NCBI GenBank assembly: GCA_016647705.1
Contig: CM028329.1
Span: 57,119,231 to 57,183,230 of the forward strand
Direction: 5' to 3'
DNA from: Eucommia ulmoides
Taxonomy: Eukaryota > Streptophyta > Magnoliopsida > Garryales > Eucommiaceae
Length of the DNA stretch: 64,000 nucleotides
Below are positions 1 to 10,856 of the stretch, one piece after another. The position numbers and the translations under genes are program-made. Within the stretch, counting starts at the first letter, position 1. Every line of letters starts with the position of its first letter. The notes under the pieces are model-generated. The model ran no database searches and was not told where the DNA came from. It saw only the letters and a program-made list of their open reading frames with translations.

Positions 1-753
1 TTCAATATCAAATTTGCCATTTGATATTGACAGTTTTGTTTGTGAACTGGAAGAGGTTGATGGCGATTCAATCTCCTCCGTTTTCGATTCGATCTCCGCC
101 ATAATCCCAAGCTCTCAACCGGAGCTCTGATACCACTTGTTGTGCGGAAGCGTGTCGGGTGGACCCAACACAGAACAAATATTATGGAGATGAAATGAAA
201 ACACATACAGACACTCACAAACAATAACACAAGATTTAACGAGGTTCGGCAATTTCGCCTACTCCTTGGGAGCAACTATGGAACTTCTTTATTTGACAAT
301 AAAATACAAATAAAGAATACAAAACAAGGTCTTAAAACAACTTAAGACACTTATGCAAAAATTCACTCAATTGTGATTATTGAGGAATTGAACTCTCTCT
401 CTTAATGTACTTCTTCAATTGAGAGATATTGTTTTCTCCAATTGTGAGATGATTTTTCTTCAAAGCTCATGGTCTCAATTTATAGGGAATATTTGAGGCT
501 CATAATCTAGTGTGAACAAGATCTTTAAAACCTTCAACAATTGAGGCAGCCGCAATGTTGGAACCAATTTTGAATAACTCCATTTACCATTTTTGACCCA
601 TTTTTCTTCTTCCCTTTCATACCAAACAAATGTGTGAAAAATCTATTCACACCATGAAAAATGTTAGCCCAATTTTATTGACAATCAAGCCAACAACCAA
701 CAACTAATTCCTCAAGGTACTGTCGGGCGCCGAAGCGAGCATTTCTCCCAACA
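1..753 (-). mobile_element. Copia LTR retrotransposon, 5' end only, cut by the window edge
   Basis: The element reads on the minus strand. An LTR spans 138-753 (616 bp) with TGTTG...CAACA ends. Next to it, at 122-133, the minus strand reads TGGTATCAGAGC, the classic primer-binding site matching initiator tRNA-Met used by plant Copia elements. From 102 down to 1 a minus-strand frame begins MAEIESK and runs to ISNGKFDIE, which resembles the start of a Copia gag. The rest lies outside the window, so wholeness and age cannot be judged. Seen: LTR ends, primer site, gag start. Family assignment is from general knowledge. Confidence 0.8.
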
Positions 754-842
754 GAGCACTCTCCATACACAACCCCCAGGTTTCGATCCCTCAACGTTAC
801 TTAAGAGAACCCAAGTCCCTTCCACTTGAGCCAACTCGTAGT
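754..842 (-). mobile_element. tRNA-derived SINE-like fragment
   Basis: On the minus strand the sequence shows an A-box-like segment (GTTGGCTCAAGTGG, near 815-828) and, about 40 bases on, a B-box-like segment (GGGATCGAAACC, near 783-794). This is the layout of a tRNA-derived polymerase III promoter. It abuts the outer end of the Copia LTR, which may have landed in it. No tail or target duplication was found, so this is a fragment at best. Confidence 0.4.
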
Positions 843-1173
843 GGTATCTCCCCATGTTTGTATGCTATGTATATAAATGGATTGTTCAATAATGTCCTAA
901 TGGAGACATCATCAAATGACCCATCACCACCAAAGAAAATGAAAAATCTGATCCTCCCCCCTTAAGCCCGGGTGTCGATAGGTCTTCGTTCCTCTAACTT
1001 GGGTCCGGGCTTGGAGCCCAAATTGTTGGGATGAAATCTCCTACATTGACTATTTTAACAATTAGAATTCAAAGCAGGAGGCAGACTTTAAAGAATGTTG
1101 AATCTTTTCACACCCCTACATGCCCTGAAAAAACTGAAGGATTTTTTTTTTTCAGCCAGCCAAACAAAGCCCT
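843..1173. other. Intergenic, no gene seen
   Basis: No coding frame, RNA gene or clear repeat terminus was recognised. A short GC-rich stretch near 960-1030 may be transposon-derived, but nothing identifies it. Confidence 0.4.
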
Positions 1174-1182
1174 TAAAAATAA

Positions 1183-2721
1183 GGATTAATAGCACTTTAC
1201 CCCATATAATTTAGCTGATCTGCACTTATCCCTTGTGATTTTTTTTTTGAGATAATAGGTGGGAGATCCTCTATTTAAGCTCTAATTGGTCAAAACATGC
1301 GGTAAAATTTTTTGATTTAGTCTCATCTGTTTTAAAAAAGGCGAAAGCCTTACTCACGTGATAATCACGCACTAGTTACATGTAACTACTTTCTATGTAA
1401 TATTACTGTATTAGTTACATGTAACTAATTTTTTTAATTTTTTTTCCAATTACATATTCCAATAATATATAACTTTTTAATTACATATCTCTGATATATA
1501 ATTAAAAAATTTGATATTTTTCAATTATATGTTTCAATAATATGTAATTTTTTAGTTACATGTCTCTTATATGTAACTAAAAAATTTGATATTTTTTCAA
1601 TAACGTCACAAAATATTATATATATATATATATGTAATTGTAACATGTAATATTATATAAGTATATGTAACTAAAAATGTCCAAATATGTGTGAAAAGTA
1701 ACAATTATGAAATTGTAACTAACATTAGTTACATGTAACAGAATTCACGATAAAAATCAAATGTACTCACTAAAAGACTCCCTACAATCCCTGTAATATC
1801 CCTACAATTTCTGCAATGCGGAACTAAAATATAAGTGGAATCTAACTTAAAAAACTAAATCAAAACCTAATAACACAAACGGACTTTTCACTAATTAGAC
1901 TTTAAAAAAAAAAAAAAAAAAAATCATCGATTTTCCCTTCTTTTTTTTTTTGGCACTTATCCCCTATGGTTATGGACTAAAGCGCAACAATTAAAATTAA
2001 GGGTAAATTTGTCATCCCACTTTGAAATTACGGGTAATTTCATCATTTTAATAAAACTATTCTAATATATCAATTAAAAATATCATCCAAACTTTAAGGG
2101 TTAAAAGTATATTTTTTTCTTCTTCATTATTCTTATCTCCCCAAGCAATCGACCACCTCACGCCGGCCATCCCCAACCACCCATGCCGCTCCACCACCAC
2201 GGTCGTCCTCTTGTGGTGTTCCCCTTCGCCAAACCCACGATGCCCGTGCTCGGCTTCATATATATAGATCTAGGTTTTTTATTTTTGAGAGTTTTTTTAT
2301 TTTTTATTTTGTGGTGGTTCATCATTGGAGTGGCGGTGATGGTAGGTCGTTGGCGTGGTGGTGGCTGTTGGATACGCCTGAGAATCCTTGCCGGAGAGAG
2401 ATAGAGTATTCACCGGAGACAGGAGAGAGAGCACCAAAGAGGAACACTGTTCATGGAAAGAAGATGAAACATAAAATACATAATAGTCCCTTCAGTTTTT
2501 GAATATATAGCAATAGTCCTTACAAAAATATTTTAAGAGTATAAATATCATTTCACATTATTTAACAGATTTCGATTGACTTTCGTCTGTTGACCATTGG
2601 AGTCAACGAAAAATTTAACTGTTGCACTTTAATCTACAATCAATCACGAAAAAAAAAAAAAATATCATAAAAGGATAAGTACAAATCGGCCAAACCACAA
2701 GGAGTAAAATGCTATTAACTC
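1183..2721. mobile_element. MULE-like non-autonomous DNA transposon
   Basis: Imperfect terminal inverted repeats of about 60 bp face each other: GGATTAATAGCACTTTACC at the left, and on the minus strand GAGTTAATAGCATTTTACT at the right, both running into CTTATCC and a poly-T stretch. The 9-bp direct repeat TAAAAATAA flanks it exactly (1174-1182 and 2722-2730), the duplication length of Mutator-like elements. A second inverted pair (about 1952-2010 and 2600-2640) lies inside, so the element may be composite. Three or more copies of the palindromic word GTTACATGTAAC lie at 1375-1740. A GC-richer stretch at 2140-2470 could be captured host DNA. No transposase is seen. Confidence 0.75.
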
Positions 2722-2944
2722 TAAAAATAACCAACGCTTCTTCAAGCTGAATGCGCACAAAAGATTTAACATCAAAGTGACTCAAAGCACAACAAAATAA
2801 AACAACACTTCCCTCAACCAATCCCCCCCAAGCCTGCAAATCACTTAAAATTTGCTTATTACTCTCCCCCCCCCCCAACCAAAAAAAGAAGAAAAAAAAA
2901 AAAAGACATACAAATCTATACATTACCCAAATCATAGTTTTTCA
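2722..2944. other. Presumed 3' flank/UTR of the XBAT31-like gene
   Basis: AT-rich sequence just downstream of the minus-strand stop codon, with a run of nine C's (about 2868-2876) and A-rich stretches. It probably holds the 3' UTR; no polyadenylation site can be fixed by eye. Confidence 0.4.
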
Positions 2945-5690
2945 CTAAATATCGAGGCTCATCGGCTTATCGATCCATTCATTTTCTGTCCCGATCCTCC
3001 CGGACCCACGGCCGCCACCTCCCATTTTCCCAAACGGGCCCACAGCGGTTAACCCCTTGAAACTGCTGCTTCCCTCACTGAAGTTTCGGAACCTTCTAGA
3101 CCTCCTGAGCTTCGGGGAATCATTGTTGTTGCCGTCCTCTTCTTCCGTTTTGACCTTTGCCACCACCAGTTGGGCAATGCTACTGCGACAGAATGGGCAG
3201 ACGGGTGCTGAACGACATGCGGTCGTTGGATTCGGCTTGTTGTGGCAGCACAGAGCGAGCGTGCACTGAGCGCACATTTGATGGCCGCAGTCTTGGACTT
3301 GGATGGTGCAGACTTGATCAAAGCATATACAGCACAGCTCTGTTTCACTGGCCTGCAACCGATAAAATCATTCTCATTTGTGAGGAAGATCGCTTTTTTA
3401 TGGAGTTCTATTCTTGTTTTTAACATGGATCAGAAAGCCGAAGAAAACCCAATAACAAAAATGAGATTTAGCAGCCAATAAACAAGATTCAGGGTTATTT
3501 AAAAAACAACAATGTTGATTTGATTAATTATGGCACTGTTTGATAATGTTCTTTTTTAAATTTTCTTTTTTTAAATAATAATAATAATTTAGGAACCTTT
3601 TGGTAACATTGTTTTTACTTTTTTCTTTTAAGGAGAAAAAATACTTTTTTTTTTTTTTTAAATTATCATTTGTTTTGCAGCAAAAAAAGTATTTTTTTTC
3701 GTCAACCACATGTTTTTATTTTTTGCTTTTATTTTTGAAGTAAAAGTACTCTTTTGTTACCTCGGAGATATTGTCATCAATCCCGGCATCAGAATGTGAT
3801 GGTGATGGCATTGAGTAGCCGGTATCCTTTAAAATGCTCTTCTCCCTCTCTCTATTGGCCTCCATTAGAGCCCTTTCAAGCAACGCTTTTGCCTCCTCGT
3901 TAAGCTCACTGATGAACTTCAATGGTGAAGGCCAAACAAGAGGCTCCGCTGATGAAGGATTCAACAATGCTGCACACGTCCCGTGCTTATGCTTTAGAGC
4001 AACTGTATATGCTATTCTCCTGTATATATATATAGCGAGAGGAACATGTGAAAATAATTCAGTTGAAAAATCTACGAACGAAAAAGAAAAACCTCTACTA
4101 CAAGGAGAAAATTAGTGAAAACCCGTTAAGATGGTGTTTGGAAACACTGATTATGAGTCTTGGAATTAGAAATGAACGTAAGTGGATTTTCAGAATTCAA
4201 GAGTGTATTTGGGTGAGTTATTTGAAGAAAGTATTCGATTTCGAGATGGAATTTGTAAAATTTTCTAAGGCAGTGTTTGGCATCGTTTTAGAGATTTGAA
4301 ATTGGAATATGAAATGAAAGCATGTGAAAAACTAAAAAATTGCACGCCTTCATTTCTAATCTCAATTCCAAAGTTCAATTCCATGCAACCAAACACCACC
4401 TTTCAAAAAAAAATAGAAAAATTACAGAGCACTTCCCGTAATCAAACTGCTTACCAAAACGCACCACTTCGTGTTTTCATCTCAAATTCCAACTTCATGG
4501 TTCTATCTTTTCTTGCCTCTGAACACTAACACTACATATTGTAGGATCCCAATGGGCCTCATTCACTCTCTCCCTCTCAAAAGATGCCTTGAAAGATGAG
4601 GATCGTCCTAGACTTTAATAGCTTAGGATTAGGTAACACAAGCGATATGGGATTCAACACACCCCGTCACACGTGGGGTGGACTTTGTCAAACTACTGCG
4701 AACGGATATAAGGGCCCAAAATCAATATGGGATTCAACACATATAAAGGGCAAAAAAGGAACAAAATTCTTCCACATACTTGGGAAAGAGGACCAATAGG
4801 TGTTCTAGCTGTCAGAATAATAGAGAGGTGGAATATTAAGAGAGAATATGGCACAATGTATTGATATGAAGCCTACAGAATACTGAGATGTACAAACGTG
4901 CCTATATATAGACAAGTAACTTAACATGAAGGCCCATATATACATATACTGACACGAGAAAACAACTAACAATCAAAACAAGGGTTTCTACCCGACGATC
5001 ACTCCCCAATGATATGAATGAATAAATCATGAACTAATGGAATTTTAAAAAAAAAATGAAAAAAAAAAAAAACAAGGGAAAAATAGTATGATTTACCCTG
5101 ATGCATCTCTTTGGAGTCTATCGGCACCCCAAGCTAACAGTTCGCGGATGCAATCTAAAGAACCGCCTCTTGCAGCCAAATGAAGTGGAGTACTACCTAA
5201 AAATCTGTAGTAAATTAAGCAAAAATATATATTATTACTAAGAAATGCCAATAGAAATGGAGGGGTACGGGCTTGTTTGGTTGATGAATTATTACCCATA
5301 TCCGCCGGTTGAAGCACAAACCAGAGCTCCATTGTCTAGCAAAATGTGAACACACTCGGGCCTTCCTTGGCGGGCAGCCAGGTGCAATGGGGTTGCTCCT
5401 TTACCATCTCTAATGTTCACGAATCTGGCATATCCCCTGAATTTTATATCCATTTTTGGTAGAAATTAACAGACAAATTATGTAATGAAAAATGGAAAAA
5501 CAACGCTCTCTCTCTTGCTAGATGAAGAGAGAGACTCACCAGGAAGCGGCGACATGGGAAGAATGGGCGGCGGAGAGAATGGCTTGGAGGCAATCAGAAT
5601 GTCCATAGTAAGCAGCATAGTGCAAGCAGGTTCTTCCATGGAGTGAATCAAACATCAAAATCTGGCACAATTGCAAGATCAGACACAGGA

Positions 5691-5751
<61 letters not shown>

Positions 5752-6300
5752 AATTGGACATACATTAGCCCCAGCTTGAATGAGCTTTTGCAGACAAGTG
5801 ATCTTCCCGTGCATTGCAGCTAACATCAGGGGAGTCTGAATCATGATCACCAAGATTCAAAAAAAAAAACAATGAAATTAAAGTTAGAGAAAGGTTGATT
5901 TGAAATCCACCACTCAAAAAACAGGCAGAGAAAAGCAAAACCTGCTTATGACGATTCAGCAAATCTGGATTAACGGATCGATCCAAAAGCATTGCAAGAA
6001 TCTGAAACCCATGAAACAAAAATTAAAGGCTAAAAAAAACCATTAATCAAACCCCATAAAAATGAAGAAAACACAGAGAATTCAACCCCCCCCCAAAAAA
6101 GAGTTTTCGCCGGAACCAACCTCGATCTGGCCATTGGCGGCGGCTATATGAAGCGAAGAATGGCGATCGTACACAGTGGTGTGGCTGATGAGAGTTGGGT
6201 CTCTGTCCAAAATAGCCTCAACCATCTCCCAGTCGCCCAACTGGACAGCAGCAAACAGCCCACGTTCATCTCCTGCTCTGCAACTCATCCCCTGCCCCAT
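2945..6300 (-). CDS. XBAT31: Ankyrin-repeat RING E3 ubiquitin ligase, XBAT31/XB3 group
   Basis: Eight coding exons on the minus strand: 6121-6300, 5942-6001, 5764-5835, 5540-5661, 5296-5436, 5097-5204, 3761-4019 and 2945-3352. All introns are GT-AG and the frame stays open, giving 449 aa, near the family length (rice XB3 about 450). Residues 1-228 hold about six ankyrin repeats (for example TPLMLAAMHGK, TCLHYAAYYGH, STPLHLAARGG). A conserved linker contains LNPSSAEPLVWPSPLKFISE. Residues ~321-372 form a C3HC4 RING (CCIC, CGHQMCAQC, CPFC). The start chosen gives MGQGMSC, the family N-terminus; Gly2 and Ser6 suit N-myristoylation. An upstream in-frame ATG at 6336 would add 12 residues. Known role: RING E3 ligases pass ubiquitin from E2 to target; rice XB3 works in XA21 immunity. 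The substrate here is unknown. The 1.08 kb intron 4020-5096 carries transposon debris. Confident of family, less of the exact ortholog. Confidence 0.93.
4127..4405. mobile_element. MITE-like insertion in XBAT31 intron
   Basis: Ends resemble inverted repeats (ATGGTGTTTGG at the left, CCAAACACCACC at the right), a terminal style common in plant MITEs, with internal similarity between 4265 and 4310. No clean target duplication was found. It lies wholly inside the intron between exons 6 and 7. Confidence 0.4.
4810..4985 (-). mobile_element. Small LTR-like fragment in XBAT31 intron
   Basis: On the minus strand the segment has a TATA-like CTATATATAGGC and ends ATTCTGACA, the look of a short Copia or TRIM LTR. 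Upstream, about 4560-4800 holds two copies of ATATGGGATTCAACAC (near 4645 and 4725), probably part of the same or a second remnant. No target duplication was seen. Confidence 0.35.
5692..5751. repeat. Compound (AC)n-(AT)n-(AG)n microsatellite in XBAT31 intron
   Basis: Three dinucleotide tracts follow each other directly and fill more than half of the 102-bp intron at 5662-5763. On the coding strand they read CT, AT, GT repeats between donor and acceptor. Confidence 0.95.
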
Positions 6301-6480
6301 CGCCGGAAAATCAAACTCCACCGGGAGGAGCACCACCGACGACGGAGGTGGTGGTGGAGAGAGGAGACGATCGCTGAAAGGGTAAAGTTCACATTTAAGG
6401 AGCGTAAATCTAGACTCTGGAGAGAGAGAGAGAGAGAGAGTTTGGAGCTGCCCAAAGAGAGATGAACGGGCAGCAAACCG
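6301..6480 (-). promoter_or_regulatory. Presumed 5' UTR/promoter-proximal region of XBAT31 with (CT)n
   Basis: Upstream of the start codon, the minus strand carries a CT-repeat at 6420-6440. Such pyrimidine tracts are common in plant 5' leaders. No TATA box could be placed with confidence. Confidence 0.4.
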
Positions 6481-7569
6481 TGTCAGAACATACTGAGAAG
6501 AATTCGGGCAGCTGTCTGATATTTGGCGGGCAGTTAGATTCCCACAAATAATACATTTTGATTTTTGTACAACAGCAGGTCAGTCAAGTCATAAAAATAT
6601 GACAAAATTATCATTTACCTCCCCTAAAGTTTCAACTTTTTACAAATAGATATTTTTTATTTTTTTTTTATACTAACAAGTGTTCTGACACCCAGGTAAG
6701 ATATGAGACTAATCTCATTCATGAACGTGGCTGCACTTTTAATAAATGTTTTTTCACAATACTCAAACCTCTAATCTTACAGAAATCTTTTAATTAATTT
6801 AATTCAAACAGGCTTTACCACTTCAATTCCGTTACAAATAGATAAATTATTATTAATAATATAATTTTCCACTCTTCATTTTTATTTTTTTATTTTGGCT
6901 ATAGGATAATGTATTTTATACTATCTATCAATTTATTTTCAATGTTATTAATTTTTTTAATTGAATTATACTGTTGCATACAAATTTAACATTTAATTAG
7001 TATCCACCCGATTATTCAATTAAGTTGGTATTAATTAAAAAATACACTCAAGTAAAAAAAAATTATAAGTGATTTAATTAAAAGATATTTAATTAAAAAT
7101 AATAAGAATATGTAAATTATTTGAAAGTTAATCTAATATTTTTTTTTATAAATAATAAAAATAAATTATGATTTTACCATCAAATCTTCCCCTTGTAGTT
7201 ATCTAGAGTCACACGGTTACTACACACGTGTAGTTTTTTGTTTTTTTTTTCCTTAATCCCAAAATTTGTAATTTACTATTCATCTAACTCATTGGTCATA
7301 GTAAATTTTTGAAAAGTCAAATATTTTACTATTTACACGGCATAAAAGTTACTATAATTTTTTATATAAAAAAATTACAGTAATTTTTATGTGGCACAAT
7401 AATTGTGGACTTTTGAAATAATTACTGTAACACGTAAATTACACGGACAAAAACTTTAATTTCGTGGACTGTTTACCAAGAATCTCTTAAATTTAAATTA
7501 AAAATAATTTTTACATTATGTTTTATGAGATTCAAAACTCTATATCATTAATTTAATTTTTATATAGTC
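6481..7569. other. AT-rich intergenic DNA, no gene seen
   Basis: Very AT-rich, with many short poly-T and poly-A runs. No coding frame, RNA gene or repeat terminus is recognised. Confidence 0.5.
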
Positions 7570-9348
7570 TGATGTGGGGTATTTTGGTCGGTTTATCCCA
7601 CCCTCTCAAAGCGTCACACGTGGATTGCTTGTCACCCTGGAATAGACACCTCACCAAAGAAGTATGCCCAATCAGTCGAGCTCCATCCTCCGAACAACCT
7701 CTGCCTGAGTATCATCAAAGGTAGGGATGTCACTGTTTCGATTTAGGTCTGATTTCATATAAAACCAAAACCATTAGAAATATATCAAATCAAAGTCGCA
7801 ATCAAAATCGCCGATTTTTTCTAACTAGTTTTAAAACCAAACCATTTAAATTTATACAAAACAAAAATCAAAATTGGGAAACCATTTAAGATTTTTCAGT
7901 TTTATAAAAATAAAAAACAAAACAAAAACCATGAGACCACATGCCGTTGTTTTTTTATATATAAATAAAAACATAACTAAAATATAAAACATAAATTCTA
8001 AAAAACAAATCCAAACCACTAAAATAACCTTAATTAAATGAGAGAAAGAGAAGAGACTCAGAGGAATTTCAGATATGAGACTAAGAGAACAGATGAGGAA
8101 ATGGAGGAAAAGAATGGAGGACGGGCCAAACGGCCGTGAAATCAAAAATAAAAATTATGAAACCCTAATTCCCTTTACACACACATATATATATATGAGA
8201 GGGCTGAAAGTATAAATAAAAAGAAAATATACATATATATTAGGGTTAAACTGTAAATATATATATAAAAAATAAGGGTATATATGTAATAAAAATATAT
8301 CTAAAATATATGTTTTGCGGTTCAGTTTCGCAATTTCTATCCCAAAATCAAAACCGCTTCGGTTGCTAATTTCAAAACTAAAACCACAAACAAACCATTT
8401 AGTCGGTTTTAAAACCGAAGCATTCGGTTCGATTTTTCGCAGTTACTTATCGATTTGATTTTTTTTTTTTTTTGCGTCTCTAATCAAAGGGGAGGACCCT
8501 TGGAGATCTTACCGAGATCCGTCCTTCAAGCAACCTCTGCTTGGGAGTCATCAAAGGGAGGACCCTTGGAGATCTTGCTGAGCTCCGTCCTCTGAGCAGC
8601 CTTTGCTCGGGAATCATCAAGGGGGAAGACCCTTAGGGCCCTTGCCGAGCTGCGTTCTCCAAGCACCCCCTGCTCGGTTATTGTCAAATAGAAGACCCTT
8701 TTGTCATTCATTCGAGTACCGTTCTTTGAGCTACCCATGCTCAGTACAACAACCTTTGGAGACCTTTGGAGGACAATGCCGAGCTCTGATCACCGTTCTC
8801 TGAGTAGCCTCTGGTCGGATTCCTCACTTAAGAGGCCCCTCTCAACATCTATTTGAGTTTTGAACGAAGATTTCCGCCCCAAGGTCAACATCGAAGGAAG
8901 AATGAATTATCTCTGCGCCGCCATTACCATGGGCTAGGCCCGTTCTCCTTAATCTTGTTAGGCCGACCCATGGATTCTCCTTGATAGGCCTAAAGAGCAA
9001 GTCCAAAAGCTTAATTTTCTCACGCGCTAGCTCATTGGCCATGCGCCAAGTTATGGTAATTAATCGAGCTCAAACCCCTAATCTTGCGACCCTAATTGAG
9101 CTTTTCTCCTATAAATATCCAGGTATTCAATGACCCAGGTAATGTTCAATAACCATCTTGAAATATAAAATAATCTTGCTCCCCCGGGCTCTTATTCTCA
9201 AGCTGAATGGACTTCATCGGGCACAACCCTAGTGGGATTTTGTGCAGGTGCAAGCTCGTAATCTTAGCTCAGATTATTCGGAAGCGATTGTGGACCAAGA
9301 AGTGTAAAAAGAATCTCCATCTTAGATCTTAGTGTTCAGAACACATCA
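7570..9348 (+). mobile_element. LTR-like sequence (probable Ty3/gypsy solo LTR or fragment)
   Basis: Starts TGATGTGGGGTATTTTGG and has a TATA box (CTATAAATAT, near 9110) followed by an R/U5-like tract ending ACACATCA near 9348. Much of it is built from ~66-bp imperfect tandem units (about 7675-8830, roughly six units, each with a GAGCTCCGTCC-like and a GCTCGG-like word). A hAT element interrupts it at 7722-8482. No 5-bp target duplication was found, so the ends are approximate. An old fossil. Confidence 0.45.
7722..8482. mobile_element. hAT-type non-autonomous transposon with perfect 8-bp duplication
   Basis: Begins TAGGGATGTCA and ends TGCGTCTCTA, short inverted termini of hAT style. It is flanked exactly by ATCAAAGG on both sides (7714-7721 and 8483-8490), the 8-bp duplication expected of hAT elements. 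The interior is rich in AAACCAAAACC and its complement near both ends, and no transposase is seen. Similar ends occur at 43088-45932. Confidence 0.85.
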
Positions 9349-9496
9349 CCTCCACTTCAACAAAAAAAAAAAAAATACATGAACTCCGATCGGACTAACT
9401 TGAGGTATTTACCAATATTATGCATCCATTACATGAATTTTAATGAATAGCAATTCCTAAAAATTACCATAACCAGGGGAAATTGACACACCAAAG
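9349..9496. other. Intergenic spacer, nothing recognised
   Basis: A short poly-A run (about 9361-9374) follows the LTR-like region; otherwise unremarkable. Confidence 0.3.
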
Positions 9497-10180
9497 GCAT
9501 GTTTGATAGCCACTTCAAAATTAAGTACTGAAAATTTAAGTGCTTAATTTTAAATGCTGAAAATATCATAACCTTATTTGATAAAATTGTGCTGAAAATT
9601 TAAGTGTTGAATTTTTTTATTTTTTTTATAAGTACAAAATTTGTATGTTAAAAATTGTTTAATTTACATAACTACCGTTGAATCAAGATAATATGGAGAG
9701 AAAAAAAATTGAGATCAAAACAATAAAATTAGGGTGTCATTTAAAAAAAAAAAAATTATATTAAAATTAAAAGTAAAAATTAATCCAAAAATATATAATA
9801 TTATGTATTTTTTATGCAGTTTGATTGCTTAAAATTAAATTATAACAATAATTTAATAATAAAATAAAAGTAAAACCCTAAAATAATCCAAAGTTAATCC
9901 AATTATCATTAAACCTAACCCTAATTAAACCCTTATAGGGAATAAAGGGTAAAATGGTCAAAATATAATTTTTTTTAAGTAGAAAATAATAGAATGCATT
10001 AAGTAAAATGAACTAAGTGAAGATGTTTTGACTTAATTTTTTATTCACATTTTGATTTAATTTTTAAGTTAACTTAATTAATTAAGTAATACTAATTACA
10101 TTTATCGAATAAATTTAATTAATTAAGTACTTAATATAATCAATTTTAATCACTTATTTTTTTTTAATGAAACATGCCCC
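9497..10180. mobile_element. MITE-like element
   Basis: Left end GGCATGTTTGATAG faces right end AATGAAACATGCC, an inverted pair of about 14 bp. The interior is extremely AT-rich with repeated AATTAAGT words and no coding frame. The target duplication is unclear. Confidence 0.45.
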
Positions 10181-10382
10181 AATTACATTGTCTTTTTTTT
10201 TTTTTTTTTTTTAAATCTCAAAAAATATTTTTTTAATCTTTTGTATTTATTTATTTCTTTTAGTTACAAACAACAACTCTACTGTAATCGCAAAGGTTAC
10301 ATATCAGTCGACACAATTTATTTTCTCTATTTTCCAATTTTTTATTTAGTTGAAAATAAAAAGATTATAAAATAAAAAAAAG

Positions 10383-10668
10383 AGGTTTTTTCACTTTGAA
10401 CCCTTGGAGTTTTTGAAAAATATCATTTTAGCCCCTATATTTTAATTTGAACACATTAAACCTTGACGTATCCAAATCATATCAAGTCAGTCATTCCGTT
10501 ATTTTTACGACATAATTCACTTATATGGGTGATTTGATATTCAACATATGGATGACTTGACATGATTTTAATACTTAAAAGTTTAATATGTTCAAATTGA
10601 AAGAATATGGGCTAAAGTAAAATTTCTCTAAAACTTTAGAGGTACAAGTTGCAAAAAATCTGAATAGA
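10383..10668. repeat. Inverted-repeat MITE-like element, ~285 bp
   Basis: Two ~80-base arms pair imperfectly. The left arm includes TTTAGCCCCTATATTTTAAT and TTGAACACATTAAAC. Read on the minus strand, the right arm gives TTTAGCCCATATTC and TTGAACATATTAAAC. No coding content. Confidence 0.55.
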
Positions 10669-10856
10669 AATTTTTTCCCATTTGGTAGACTTGTGAAGTG
10701 ATTGCCTGTTTAAATGTCTATTGGATGAAAATGACACTTCAACCACCATGAAGTCAAGATGGTTACAATTAGATACAACCAATATTTCTACACATGAAAT
10801 CCATAAATGCTAATTAATTAGAAGGATATAAGTACTTTTTCCTTAGAGTAAGATAT

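Noticed and set aside
2183-2404. 73-aa frame with a hydrophobic stretch
   Set aside because: It lies inside the MULE-like element in low-complexity sequence; kept only as possible captured DNA.
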